Source: Pseudisothecium myosuroides
Taxonomy: Eukaryota; Streptophyta; Bryopsida; Hypnales; Lembophyllaceae
Assembly: GCA_951799445.1 (NCBI GenBank)
Contig: OX637296.1
Location: 20,770,001 to 20,834,000, forward strand
Length of the DNA stretch: 64,000 nt
Reading direction: 5' to 3'
Shown one piece after another: positions 1 to 11,509 of the stretch (position 1 is the first letter of the stretch; each line of letters opens with the position of its first letter). The translations under genes were made by a program, and so were the position numbers. The notes under the pieces were generated by a model. It worked only from the letters and a program-made list of their open reading frames with translations. It made no database searches and was not told the origin of the DNA.

Positions 1-890
1 CCAAACCCCCAATTATTAGTATGCAAGAGCCACTAACGCAAGCCGGGCCTGTGGAGGAATCAAATGTCCAAGAATGGTGTTTTAGAGTAAATTTTATGCC
101 AGAAGTCCAACGGCAAAATTGATTCTCGAAGATTTTCTCATCTGCAAAAGATTCCTACACCATCAACAATTCAAAAAGACGGCCAATTTGGATCTCCACT
201 GACCAATTGTTCCAAGTACGGAAACGCACCTACGCATCTTTTGTAGGACTCTTTGAGAGGTCCCATGAAAATTCCTGGCATTTTTTGACTTGCAGAAGAA
301 CCTTTTCTGGACGGTCAACCGTTCTAACCTCCAACGGGAATTTCTTGTAAATTACCCAGGTTGTGGTAAAATGTCACTAAAAATTAGATTAGTTTGTTTT
401 ATATTAATAATGCGCTTCAATAAGTTTCACAATATTCCGATAGCAACAAGTACCCGAACTGACAAGATTCTTCGAGAATCAATCACGTGGCGGAGTCCTC
501 GCGACGTTGACCGGCATTCTAGGACTATACAACGTCAAATTGAAGTAAACAAAGAGTCCTTTTCTACTCTCTTGCACCCACCGGAGACCTTAGGCTAATT
601 ACTTCTCTCAAAATAGGAGGCCCCTAAGATTTAAATTTTTTTCGTAACTTTGTTTTTAATCTAGGTTAGTCTACGAAGGGGTTTTGGTCCCGGTAAGAGG
701 AATTAAGGACTGAATACGGCAATATGGAACCAACGGCGCAATCCATTTGACAATTGGAGTTGATCTCCCAAAGTTAGGATGTTGGTTCAACATAGATGGT
801 AGATAGTCAAAATTTAGGAATTAGGATGAAAATCTTTGAAGATAAGGATGAAAATCCAAGTTGATAAGGTTACTAGTAAGAATTTAGAGA
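1..890 (+). repeat. R block, forward, 5'-truncated copy
   Basis: This stretch matches about 9,690-10,600 in the same orientation and 14,010-14,890 in the opposite one. Shared landmarks are the 'gcaagagccactaac' motif near 22, the ACGTGG motif near 484 and a 'gatgaaaatc' repeat near 827. No open frame is conserved between copies, so it is non-coding. It could be an LTR or the 5' part of a large non-coding retroelement, but no matching LTR pair or primer-binding site was found. Confidence 0.7.
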
Positions 891-1320
891 TGGGAGTGGG
901 CCCCATTTCTCTCTCTAGAATCACCTCCATATTTGTTTTAGGTCTATAGGTTCAAGTTATTTTGGATATTTTGGATATTTTGGCGTTTGAAGCCAAAAAC
1001 CTCTACGGTGTTTTCGGAGCACTTTTGGCTCCATTGTTGTTGTATTTTAAGCTTTTGAAGGTCCTTTGAGGTCTTTCTATCTTGTCTTTGTGTACTTTTT
1101 GTGTACTCAGTTGTGAGTTGAGAGTCTTTCTATTCTTCTTGTATCTTTTGTGTATCCTTGTGAGTTAACTTGTGTGTCTTGAGAGTCTTTTTGATGTCTT
1201 GCACTAACCCTAGAATAACCCCCCACAGTACCTTGGCGATGCCGCTTTGGAGGGCTTTTAGTATACGAGTTTTCATGTTAACACGTTGTCCTAACTTGTG
1301 TGTTTTCTTTAAGTACATTC

Positions 1321-1580
1321 CTACCTTTTTCTAACATTTTCCATGTTGAGTGGACCCCCCTCCAAGACAGCAAAGCTTTGAATATCCTTTGTGTATTTTC
1401 TTAAGTATATTTTAAATCTCTTTCTAATGTTTCCCTTGTTGAGTGGACTCCCCTCCGGGATGGCGAAGCTTTGAACCTCATTTGCGTATTTTCTTTGTGT
1501 ATTTTCTAAGTCTTCTTCTAACATTTCCCTTGTTGAGTGGACCCCCCTCCGGGACGGCGAAGCTTTGAACTTGAGACTAA
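1321..1580 (+). repeat. 93-94 bp tandem repeat, three units
   Basis: The anchor TTGAGTGGAC starts at 1,346, 1,439 and 1,533, giving periods of 93 and 94 bp. Each unit holds a CCCCCCTCCGGGACGGCGAA-like core followed by an AAGCTTTGAA motif. The period is not obviously coding, since stops occur in all frames. The same array recurs at 11,050-11,280 and inverted at 8,641-8,900. Confidence 0.85.
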
Positions 1581-1779
1581 GTCAAAGTCCTACAATGTGT
1601 GTTAAACAGTCCAGAGATACAGACCCCCGGAGTGCCACAAAGTCCTAAAGTCGGTGTTAAACTCGACTTAGCAGCGAAACTTTGAACCTCTATGGTACCT
1701 AGTTCTAAAGTATAATTTCCAAGATCTTCTTGGAAAAGTCCAAAGTTTAGCTTCAAAGATATTTAGTTGTTAGCAAGTC

Positions 1780-1945
1780 CAACCTTATCCAAGTTTTAAG
1801 CAAGTGTAGTCCTTCCCAAGTTTTTTGCAAGTCCAGCCTTACCTAATTTTTTAGCAAGTCTAGTCCTTCCCAAGTTTTTTGCAAGTCTAGCTTTACCCAA
1901 GTTTTTAGCAAGTCTAGTCTTCCCAAGTTTTTTGCAAATCCAGTT
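1780..1945 (+). repeat. short tandem repeat, 'agcaagtc...cccaagtttttt' units
   Basis: Several degenerate units alternate AGCAAGTC(C/T)AG with CCCAAGTTTTTT or similar. A related but different short array lies at the equivalent place in the third I block (11,510-11,740). Confidence 0.65.
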
Positions 1946-2737
1946 ACCCAAATTATAGAAACCAGTCCATCAAACCAATCATCAAAACCAGCCATTAGAC
2001 TAGCCATCAAAAGCCAACAGTTCGGATTCATAAACGAAAAAAAATAATAAAATAATAAAAATCAAAATTAAACCTCTCCAGTCAGCCAGACCAGTTGGCC
2101 GGTCAGCCAGCTAGGGGGGCCCGGCAGGCAGTTGGGTTTGGAGCCACAGATAGCTGAAGTTCGGAGTCCACAGGCAGCTGGGCTTGGGAGGCCGGGCTAC
2201 CTTGTCTTTTTCTTTTTTTTTAAAATCTCTTTTCCAAAAAATGGGGGATTAGGTCTCTATTAGGCTATGGATTAGAGTAGGGATTAGAGGTTTAGGAAAG
2301 AAAAGGGAGGGGGAAGACAAAATATAACACCTCCACACGTCACACCTTCATACAAGTACTCCCATCCTAATTTTCTCACCAACAAAACGGAAACAACAAG
2401 AATGGAAGGAGATTAGAGAAGAAGGAGATGAAATAAATAGAAGGAGAAGAGAGACGATAAATAGTGTCTAGACCTAGGATTAGGTAGACCTAGGGAGAAA
2501 ATCTACAAGAATTTGTTGTAACCGTTAGGAGGAGGATTGGGATGACACAAAGGTGGGAATGTGTAAGAGGGTAGGAAGCACCATTAACTCTCTCTTGGAG
2601 TTTGAGACCATAGTGTGACACCATAAATACATTGGGTGGAATAATTCTAGAAGAGAAGAAAAGAGGAGAAAGAAAACGAAAAGAGAAGGAAAGGAAGAGA
2701 GTTAGATCATCAAGCGTGTACTACTTTCTAAAATTAA

Positions 2738-3643
2738 CCCCTAAAGGACCAAGGCATTTTTTGGCTCCAAAACCACTGAAAACTGCCATTTCTACTGTGA
2801 TCACTTTCTAAACCATTTTTTTTTTTTTAGAATCTAATCATAAGATCTTATACTTCACTTGTCTCAAATCATGTGGTAAAAATTTCATGCAGTTTGATCG
2901 TATGGATTAGAAGATATTAGCATTTGAAGTTGGAAAAAGAAGGTTTTTTGAACTATGGCCTGCAATTTAAGATGACTTTGACGGCCATTTGTGGATTTTT
3001 TTGGCATTACACACCATAAAGTTAAATTTTTTTATGTTGAACATTTGAGTTTAGAGTTGGAAAAAAAAATTCAGAATGTCAAAACTTGATTTTCACATAT
3101 AAAAAAATTGTTAAGTAGAAGTAGGTCCAAAATTGAACAAAACACTAAATTGTTAATAGCTCTTAGGTAGAATTAAAACACCATAATCTCAACGATGGGA
3201 TTGTTCTTACATACAAACTTGACCTTTTGAAAAAAAAATTGAAAAAAATTAAAAATTGCATTCAAAAATGAATTCTGTAAGTTGTTTTTTGAAGAAGATG
3301 CTTAGATTGCCCGAAAAACAAGATTGCTCATAACTTTCTCATTCTGAGTCCAAATAGAATGAATCAAAGCTTCAAGTATAGACAAAAACATGATCTTTCA
3401 AAAAAAAAATTAAAAATTAAAAAGATTCATTTTTTTTTCCTACCCAGTGAACAACTTTTTTGATTTAGGGTGGCATAACTTTTGCTCCCGGGCACCAATA
3501 GGAAAAAAAAATTATATTTTTAGAAAGCTACTAACATTCCCTATCTTCAAAAAAAAATTCTAAAAATCAGGTCAAAATTTGAGGTCACACAAGCCTGGCC
3601 AAAATCCCGAAAGTCCCTCGAGGGGACTTTGGTCCTTAAGGGG
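2738..3643. mobile_element. TTAA-flanked non-autonomous DNA transposon A (piggyBac-like), 906 bp
   Basis: The element is bounded by TTAA at 2,734-2,737 and 3,644-3,647. Its left end reads CCCCTAAAGGACCAAGG and its right end CTTTGGTCCTTAAGGGG, which form terminal inverted repeats. It interrupts the I block. The paralogous I block near 12,515 has the same flanks joined through a single TTAA, so the 906 bp plus one TTAA were gained here. It has no transposase-sized open frame. TTAA duplication with CCC-starting ends is typical of piggyBac transposition; assigning this element to that superfamily is inference. Confidence 0.88.
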
Positions 3644-3691
3644 TTAAGTAGTGAGCTTGGAAAAAACCGACCAATCCAATGAGTAACTACA

Positions 3692-3754
3692 ATGGAGCAT
3701 GAGGATGCATACGTGGATTTGGACAAGGTCGTTTCTAACACTGGCAGTGATGAG
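3692..3754 (+). other. Exon-like 21-codon open frame with splice donor, copy 1
   Basis: An ATG opens 21 codons (MEHEDAYV... to ...NTGSDE) that run directly into GTAAGT. The same ATG, length and terminal Glu codon followed by GTRAG appear at 12,565-12,627 and 16,078-16,140, and inverted at 6,781-6,840 (one codon shorter). The frame is acidic and has no recognised domain. It may be the first coding exon of a gene carried by the repeat, or a captured host exon. The downstream AT minisatellite would then lie in the intron. No acceptor or second exon was identified. Confidence 0.5.
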
Positions 3755-4009
3755 GTAAGTCGTTGAACTAATCCCTTGTGGTTTTCTCCTAATTATCCTT
3801 TGAACTCTTAATTAGTCTCTAATCCATGTTAGCAAATCGAAATTAGCGAGAAGTAGAAGTTTAGACTCAAAAGTTCATAGATTAGGAAGAGGAGTTTCCA
3901 AAAACATATTATAATTAAGATTTGGCTTTGTTTTAACCAAATTAGATTAAGCGATAGTGGGGTAGGACGGATGAAGGTTAATAGACTTCATACCAAAGGA
4001 ACCACGGAC

Positions 4010-4790
4010 GAAAATTAGGGATTTAGATTAGAAGTAGCATTTAGGATTAAAATTAGGAATTAAACCCTAGAGTTTAGCGGTTAAAAACTAAAGTCAACTT
4101 AAAAGTTTAATTGTGGAAGTTAAATTCTAAAGTCAAAATTTAGAGTTAATTTTAGGAAGTAAAAATTAGAGTGAAATTTAGGAGTGAAAATTCCATAGTA
4201 AAAAATAGAAGTTAAAACTTAGAGTAGTTTAGAAGTAAATTTTAGAGTAAATTTTAAGAAGTAAAAGTGGAATCAAAGTTAGAGTCAAAACTTAGAGTTA
4301 AAGGTGAAAAGTTAGAATTAATTTTAGGAGTCAAAAATTAGAGTAGAAATTAGAAGTTAGGAGTTAGATTCTCAGGTGAATTTTAGAAGTTAAAACTTGG
4401 AGTAAAAAATAGAGAGTAAAATCCAAAGCTAAAATTAGAAGTTAAAAGTTAGAATAAAGTTAGAACTTAGAAGTAGAAGTTAAAACGTAGAGTCAAACTT
4501 AGAGGTTAAATTTTAGGGTTAATTTGAGAAGCACAAATCTAGGATTAAAAATTAAAACATAGGGTTAAATTTGGAGGTTAAATTTTAGAAGTAGAATTTA
4601 GAAGTAGAAGTCAACACGTAGAGTTAAATTTAGAGGTTACATTTTAGAGTTAGTTTTAGAAGTAAAAATCTAGAGTTAGAAGTCAAAACTTAGGGTTAAT
4701 TGAGAAGTAAAAACATGAAGTGAATTTTAGAAGTAGAAACTTAGAATTAACCTTAGAGGTTCAAACCTAGAATTATATCAGAAGATAAAG
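4010..4790 (+). repeat. AT-rich degenerate minisatellite
   Basis: Irregular units of about 20 bp are built from TTAGAGTTAAA and TTTAGAAGTAAAA words. The array follows the exon-like frame and is found in all I-block copies (inverted at 5,880-6,690; forward at 12,890-13,640 and 16,390-17,030). Confidence 0.8.
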
Positions 4791-5125
4791 GTAGGAGATA
4801 GTCTTAGGGGTTCATGGAAGGAACCTAGGGGATCCCATTTCAGTTAGTTAGGGTCGTTAGAAATGACACCAACTACCCTTGACATAGGATAGATAGTTAG
4901 GACGGTAAAATTTCACTGTTAGATCATTGTGACCCCTGATCATGAGCAGTTAGCTTGGAAGTCATCACTCACATCTCTAGGCATTTTTTTTGCCCATTCA
5001 CAAAAAAATTAGGAAACATTAGCAAGATCCATTGTTTGGAAGGCATAGTGGACCGCGCTCACAACACCCCTTAAATCAAAAGTGGATAATAAAAGCTAAG
5101 AACTTGGTCGTGTTTGCTTCAAGCT

Positions 5126-5500
5126 AGCGACCCCCCTCTCGGGATGGCGAAGCTTTGAACTTGTGACTAAGTCAGAGTCCTATAGTGTATGTTTCATGGT
5201 TTCGGACGGCAAAGCTACAAACCCTCGGAGTGCCACAAAGTCCTAAAATCGGTGTTAAACCCGGCTTACCGGCAAAGCTTTGAACCTTCCTGACACCTAG
5301 TTCCAAAGTATAGTTTCCAAGACCTTCTTGGAAAAATCCAAAGTTTAGCTTTCAAGACATTTAGTCTGTTAGCATAGGGAAGTATGGCGTACTGATGTAA
5401 TTTTGCAAAACCCAGCATCTACTCAAGTTTTTAGCAAGTCCAACACGTACTTAAGTTTTTTTAGAAATCCAGCACATACCCAAGTTTTTAAAAGTCCAGT
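5126..5500 (+). repeat. Partial I-block fragment, forward
   Basis: At about 5,126 the tail of I block 1 jumps to sequence equivalent to about 1,540-1,900 (GGGATGGCGAAGCTTTGAAC, then 'agcaagtcc' repeats). At about 5,505 the orientation flips. This is a rearrangement junction or a recombined copy. Confidence 0.6.
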
Positions 5501-5879
5501 ACCCTATATAGGCGCTAGATTACCCACCCTTGGTAATAAAGCGAACACGACCAGGTTCTTAGCTTTTATTCACTTTTTAATCTAAGGGGTGTTGTGAGCG
5601 CGGTTCATTGTGCCTTTCCAAGCAATGGATCTTGCTAATGTTTCCTAAGTGTCATGGATGAGCAAAAGAAATGCCTAGAGATGCAAGTGATGACTTTTAA
5701 GCTAACTGTCGATGATCAGGGTTTACGGTGATCTAACGGTGAAATTCTACCGTATTAACTATCTATCCTATGTCGAGTGTAGACTGGGTGGTTGGTGCCA
5801 ATTCTAACAACCCTAACTAACTAAAATGGGACCCCCTAGGTTCCTTCCATGAACCCCTTAGAGTATCTTCTATTTTTTA

Positions 5880-6690
5880 ACTTCCGGTACAATCCTAGGA
5901 TTTAACCCCTAAGGTTAATTCTAAGTTTTAACTTTTAATCCTAGATTTCTACTTCTAAATGTAACTCTAGATTTTGACTTCTAACTCTAGAAATTTACTT
6001 CTAAAACTAACTCTAAAATTTAACCTCTAATTTTAACTCTACGTTTTAACTTTTAACTCTAAATTTTTACTTCTAAGATTAACTCTAAAATTTACCCTCT
6101 AAGTTTAACTCTACATTTTAACTTTTAACTCTAGATTTTTACCTCTAAAACTAACTCTAAAATTTATCCTCTAAGTTTAACTCTACGTTTTAACTTTTAA
6201 CTCTAGATTCTTACTTCTAAAACTAACTCTAAAATTTAACTTCTACCTCAAACTTTTAACTTCGGATTTTACTATCTAATTTCTACTCCAAGTTTTAACT
6301 TCCAAGTTTAATCCTAAGTTTTAACTTCTACTCTAAGTTTAATGTCTACTTTTAATTTCTAAACTAGCTTCAAAGTTTAATTCCTATTTCTAACTCTAAA
6401 ATCTACTTCCTAAGATTGACTTTAAATTCTACTTCCTAAATTTACTCTAAGTTCTTACTTTTGACTTCTACTTTTTATTCTAATTTTTGACTCCTAAATT
6501 AACCCTAAACTTTTACTTTTAACTACCCTAAGATTTGACTTGAGAATTTAACCCCTAAATTAAACTTCTAAATTAACTCTAACTTTTTAACTTATCAATT
6601 TCACTCTAATTTTCACCTCCTAAATCTAATTCTAAATTCTACTTCCTAATTTATGAACTGCTAAATCTAAACTTCTACCTTTCCCTAACC
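5880..6690 (-). repeat. AT-rich degenerate minisatellite (inverted copy)
   Basis: On the plus strand the words are TAACTCTAAAATTTAAC and CTCTAGATTTTTACTTCTAA, the reverse complement of the array at 4,010-4,790. Confidence 0.8.
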
Positions 6691-6780
6691 TATACTTGCT
6701 AATCACGGATTAAGGTCCAATCAAGAAAAGATCAAGAAATAATTAGGAAGAAAACACTAAAGATTAGTTCAATGACTTAC

Positions 6781-6840
6781 CTCATTGCTGCTGGTGTTGA
6801 AAATAACTTCGGCCATGTTCTCGTACGCATCCTTGTCCAT
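6781..6840 (-). other. Exon-like open frame with splice donor, copy 2
   Basis: Read on the minus strand, an ATG (6,840-6,838) opens 20 codons (MDKDAYENM... to ...NTSSNE) and runs into GTAAG. It is the most diverged of the four copies, with one codon fewer, but still has no stop and the same Glu-donor junction. Confidence 0.45.
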
Positions 6841-7220
6841 GGTACTCCCTTGGTTATTTCTTTTCCTTCGAAAGCTCACCGCTTATTTTAGAAAATATTA
6901 CACCCTCGCAATCTAACCTCTTTCTTTCCCTTCCTCCTTTCTTTTCTTTCTCTTCCCCTCCTTCTATACTAGTACTATTCCACCTACGGTATTGATGGTG
7001 GTCTTACACTATAGTTCCAAATTCCAAAGAAGTTTTATTGTGCCTCCTACCCTCTTACACCTTTCTCCCTTTGTGTCATTCCGATCCTCCTCCTAACGGT
7101 CACCACAAATTCTTGAGATTTCCTCCCTAAGCCTACCTAATCCTAGGCCTAAGTCACTATTTTTCGTCTCTCTCCTTTTGTTTTCTACTTCATCTCCTTC
7201 TTCTCTAATCTCCCTCCATT

Positions 7221-7383
7221 CACTAGAAGAAACCCGCATTGGTTTAAACAAAAAATGTGGGCTGAAATTTGTTGAGAACCATGTTTCCAACGCAAAATTC
7301 TAGAATTCCAACGTTGGAAACTTGGTTCTCAACAAATTTCAGCCCACATTTTTTGTTTAGACCAATGTAGGTTTCTTCTAGTG
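7221..7383. mobile_element. 163-bp CACTA-type miniature element, near-perfect palindrome
   Basis: The ends are CACTAGAAGAAAC and GTTTCTTCTAGTG, flanked by ATT at 7,218-7,220 and 7,384-7,386. The arms (about 70 bp) pair almost perfectly around a small centre near 7,292-7,309. CACTA ends and a 3-bp target duplication are the hallmarks of the CMC/EnSpm superfamily. The other I blocks lack it (compare about 2,400) and have one copy of the target. Confidence 0.8.
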
Positions 7384-7544
7384 ATTGTTCGTATTCGTGT
7401 TTGGTTGGTGAGAGTGAAATTTGCAAGTTTTGTGTGCAGGTGTGGCGTGGAGGCGTGGATCCTCTTCCTTTTCCTTCCCCTTCCCTTTGTTTCTAGCTAC
7501 AATTTGAATTTTTAGAACTTTGGTTCTCAGCCGAATGATAACTG

Positions 7545-8000
7545 GATCCAACTGGCTTGAAACTAGTTTTCTAACTAAATTTTCTAACTGGAATTCTAAT
7601 TAGGATTTTCTAACTAGTTTTTGTAACTGGATTTCTAATCTGAATTTCTCACTGGATTTTCTAATTTGGATTTCTAACTAGCTTTTGTAACTGGGTTTTT
7701 TAGTCTGAATTTTCTAATTAGCTTTTGTAACTGGGTTTCTAATCTGAATTTCTAACTGGATTTTCTAATCTGGATTTCTACTAGCTTTTGTAACTGGTTT
7801 TTCTAACTGGCTTTGTAATCTTGATCTCTAACTAGCTTTTGTAACTAGATTCTCAAAATTGGGTCCTAATTTAGTCCTAATCTAGGTTATGATTCTAGCT
7901 CTAATTTGGGGTCCTAATCTGACTTTCTAATCTAACAGTTAACTCTAGCTTTGTAATCTGGATTTCTAACTGGCTTCTAATCTGGTTCCTAATTGGTCAA
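7545..8000. repeat. Minisatellite of 'TTTCTAACTGG' words
   Basis: Degenerate units alternate TTTCTAACTGGATTT, TTTCTAATCTGGATTT and TAGCTTTTGTAACTGG. It is absent from the other I blocks, so it expanded after the copies separated. Confidence 0.75.
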
Positions 8001-8640
8001 AAAATTAAAAAAAGGAAAGTTGGGACCCCATGGGGTATCATCCCGATTTGGTCTGGAGTCCAACCATATATGTATGTGAAACAAGATTAGTCAACCGAAG
8101 GACCTGTCCAGCGCTAGACTAGGCAAGGTGCCGGCTATGCAGGTTATTGGCCCGATTGGGTACTGGCCCGGTTGGGTGTATGCGGCTGGTATATGCTAGA
8201 TGGTTATGCAACTGGCTGGCTTTCGGGTTTTTTCCAATCCAACCCCTTGGATTTCCTCAGGGGAACCTACTTATCCACTTAACAAAATAAAATTGGATTT
8301 TTGTGGGAAGTTAGTGTCAGGGCTAGAGCTTCGCCGTCTAGGGGGTTAGGCCCGAATTTTTGGATAAAATACTAGACTTGCAAAATCATGTGTGTAGCTG
8401 CTAGACTTGCTAAAAATTGAACACGCAATACCTATCCCATGCTAAAACACTAATATTTTTGAAGCTAAACTTTGGACTTTTCCAAGAAGGTCTTGAAAAC
8501 TATACTTTGGAACTAAGTACCATGGAGGTTCAAAGCTTCACCGTTAAGTTGGGTTTAACTCCAACTTTAGGACTTTGTGGCACTCCGAGGGTCCATAGCT
8601 CCGCCGTCCAGAACCTTTTAACACACACTATAAGACTTAG

Positions 8641-8900
8641 ATCTAGCTACAGGTTCAAAGCTTCACCGTCCTAGAGGGGGGTCCATACAACAAGGGAAAC
8701 TTTAGATGAAGACAAGGTGACACTTAAAGAAAACACACAAAGTAAGTTTGAAGCTTTGTCGTTCCGGAGGGAGGTCCACTAATCAAGGGAAACGTTAGAA
8801 GAAGGTAAAATCACACTTAGAGAAAAACATAAGCATGAGGTTCAAAGCTTCGCCATTTTGGAGAAGGGTCCACTCAACAAGGGAAACGTTAGAAGAAGGT
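8641..8900 (-). repeat. 93-94 bp tandem repeat, inverted copy
   Basis: The reverse-complement anchor GTCCA recurs at 8,681, 8,774 and 8,868, again with periods of 93 and 94 bp. It corresponds to 1,321-1,580 on the other strand. Confidence 0.85.
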
Positions 8901-9317
8901 AAAAATGTACTTAAGAAAACACACGAGTTATGACAACATGGTAATACAAAAGACTCACACACTAAAGGCCCTCCAAAATGGCATCGCCAAGGTACGGTGG
9001 GGGGTGACTCTTGGATTAATACAAGACACCAAAAGACTCTCAAGACAAACAAGTTAGCTCACAAGAACGCACAAGAGAGAAGGGCTCTCAACTCACAACA
9101 AGAGGACATAAGAGGACACAAAGGTAAGATAGAAGGATTCCCAAGGACCTTCAAAGCTTGAAATACAACAATAACGGAACCAAAAGTACTCCAAAAACAC
9201 CGTAGAGGTTTTTGGCTTCAAACGCCAAAATATCCAAAATAACTTGGACCCACGGACCCAAAACAAGAATTGAGGGTGATTCTAGAGAGAGAAATGGGGC
9301 CTTCATATAGGTTTCCA

Positions 9318-10600
9318 AGGGTCCACCTGTGAGCTCCCAATTTGTCACTTGGGACTTGTAGATTTTTTTTAAAAATTTGCAATTTAAAGTTGATAAAAGT
9401 ATACAAAAAGCTATAAAAAGAGTGTAGAACCAGAATAGGATTGTGTCATATCCATTATAGCATTTGGTCTAGATTTGTATTTATACTTGTAATCCCCCCA
9501 AACCTCGCCTAAAAATAGAGTAGAAATAACGAGATAGCTAGATTTGGAGGATTTGAGCCACATAGCTGTAAAAGGGCTAAATCCCACCATGAATGTGGCA
9601 ATTCATGGCTAAGTCGGTCCGAGGGATCCACAGTGAGGCCACTAGGTTGAGTCCTAGAGTTAAATTTAGAATTCCCCATTAGATCGATGAATTTCCAAAA
9701 TCCTGATTGTTAGCATGCAAGAGCCACTAACACAAGACAGGGCCTGTAGAGGAATCTACAGCCCAAGGATGGTGTTCTAGGGTAAATCCCAGGCCAAAAG
9801 TCCAACGACAAAATCGATTCACCAGGATTCCTTCATCTCCAGAACATTCCTGCACCGTCGCCAATTCAAGAAGATGGCCAGTTTTAATCTCCACTGACCA
9901 ATCGTGCCAGGTACAGAAACACACCTACACATCTTTCATATGACACCCTGAGAGGTTTCATGAAAATTCCCGGCATTTTCCGACTTGCAGAAGAAACTCT
10001 TCCGGGCGGTCAACCGTTCTAACCTCCAACGGGAATTTCGGGGAAATTACTTAGGTTACGGTAAAATCTCACTAAAAATTAGAAATTGCTTGTTTTAAGT
10101 TAATAATGCGCTCCGTGAAGTTTCATGACATTCCAATAGTAGCAAGTACCCAAACTGGCGAGATTCTTAGAGAATTAACCACGTGGTGGGGTCCCCGCGA
10201 CGTTGAACGGCATTCCAGGACCATACGATGGCAAAACGAAGTCAACCAAGAGTCCTTTCCAACTCTTTTGCACCTACCGGAGACCCTAGACTAGTTACTT
10301 TTTTCAAAATAGGAGATCCCCAAGATTTAGGAATTTTTTAACGACTTGATTTTTAATGTAAATTAGCCTACAATGGGTTTTTGGTCTCAGTACGGGGGGG
10401 AGAGGGGTCTGAAACTAAACACGTTGATCTAGAGCCAACGGCGTAATCCGTTCAGCGATTGGAATTAATCTCCAAAAGTTAGGATGTTGGTTCAGTATTG
10501 ATGATAGAAGTAGTTTTTTTAGGGATTAGGATGAAAATCTTTGAGAATGAGGATGAAAATCTAAGTTGATAAGGTTACCTTAGAAATTTAGAGAGACGGG
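9318..10600 (+). repeat. R block, forward, complete copy
   Basis: It begins near TGTGAGCTCCCAATTTG and ends near GACGGGTGGGCCC. It is flanked on the left by the start of an inverted I block and on the right by the start of a forward I block, so two I blocks diverge from one R block. It contains TATAAAAAGAG near 9,411. No conserved frame is present. The same block occurs at 1-890 (partial) and inverted at 14,010-15,275. Confidence 0.65.
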
Positions 10601-11049
10601 TGGGCCCTTGGAAACCTATCTAAGGGCCCCATTTCTCTCTCTAAAACACCCACAATTCTTGTTTTGGGTCCGTAGGTCTAAGTTATTTTGGGTATTTTGG
10701 CGTTTGAAACCCAAAACCTCTACGGTGTTTTCGAAGCACTTTTGGCTCCATTGTTGTTGCATTTCAAGCTTTGAAGGTCCTTGGGGGTCCTTCTATCTTG
10801 CCTTGTGTACTCCTTGTGTATTCATTGTGCCTTTGTTATGAGTTAAGAGTCATTTCTATCCCTTGTTGTACCTTTGTGAGCTAACTTGTGAAGTTTAGGA
10901 GTCTTTTTGGCGTCTTGTGGTAATCCTAGAGTCACCCCCCACCATACCTTGGCGATGCCGCTTTGGGGGGCCTTTAGTGTGTGATTTTTGTGTTGTCACA
11001 TTGTCCTAATTTGTGTATTCTCTTTAAATACTTTTTTACCTTCTTCTAA

Positions 11050-11280
11050 TGTTTCTCTTGTTGAGTGGACCTCCTTCCGAGACGGCGAAGCTTTGAATCT
11101 CATTTACGTATTTCTTTAAGTGTTTTGTCCCACTTTCTTCTAATATTTCTCTCATTGAGTGGACCCCCCTCCGGGACGGCGAAGCTTTGACTCTATTACA
11201 TGTGTTTTTTCCCTTTATGTCTTCCACCTTCTTCTAAAGTTTTCCATGTTGTGTGGAACCCCCCCGAGACGGCGAAGCTT
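11050..11280 (+). repeat. 93-94 bp tandem repeat, third array
   Basis: The anchors fall at 11,061, 11,155 and 11,249 (94-bp period), with the same GGGACGGCGAAGCTTTGA core. Confidence 0.85.
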
Positions 11281-11509
11281 TGAACTTGTGACTAAGACAA
11301 AGTCCTACAATGTGTATTAAAACGGTCCGGACGACGAAGCTTTGAACCCCAAAGTGCCACAAAGTCCTAAAGTTGGTGTTAAATCCAACTTCACAGCAAA
11401 GCTTTGAACCTCCCCAGTTCTTAGCTCCAAAGTCTAGTTTCTAAGATCTTTTTGGAAATGTACAGAGTTTAGCTTCCAAGATGTTTAGTGTTGACAAGTT
11501 CCGAGTTAC

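Larger units (their letters stand above)
890..5125 (+). repeat. I block, forward copy 1 (interrupted by a TTAA element)
   Basis: In order it contains a 'tttggcgtttgaagcc' landmark (about 980), the 93-bp tandem repeats, short 'agcaagtc' repeats, a GC-rich patch (2,085-2,200), purine-rich DNA (2,220-2,700), an inserted 906-bp element, a short exon-like frame, an AT minisatellite and a conserved tail (4,800-5,120). The same order recurs at 10,600-14,005 and, inverted, at 5,505-9,318. No long open frame is present. It is probably the body of a large non-autonomous element. Confidence 0.65.
5505..9318 (-). repeat. I block, inverted copy 2
   Basis: On the minus strand this copy has the same order of landmarks as forward I blocks: the tail near 5,505-5,870, AT minisatellite, exon-like frame, purine-rich stretch, 93-bp repeats and the 'ggcgtttgaagcc' landmark near 9,210. 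It ends at about 9,318, where an R block begins. It carries a private insertion (7,221-7,383) and a private minisatellite (7,545-8,000). Confidence 0.65.

Noticed and set aside
1..890. R block as a confirmed LTR
   Set aside because: R blocks do not flank an I block in the same orientation at both ends anywhere in the window, and no primer-binding site was seen.
2734..3647. Tc1/mariner element with TA duplication and ACCCC ends
   Set aside because: The single empty site is compatible with either reading, but the outer T and A are kept at nearly all other elements, favouring a TTAA target.
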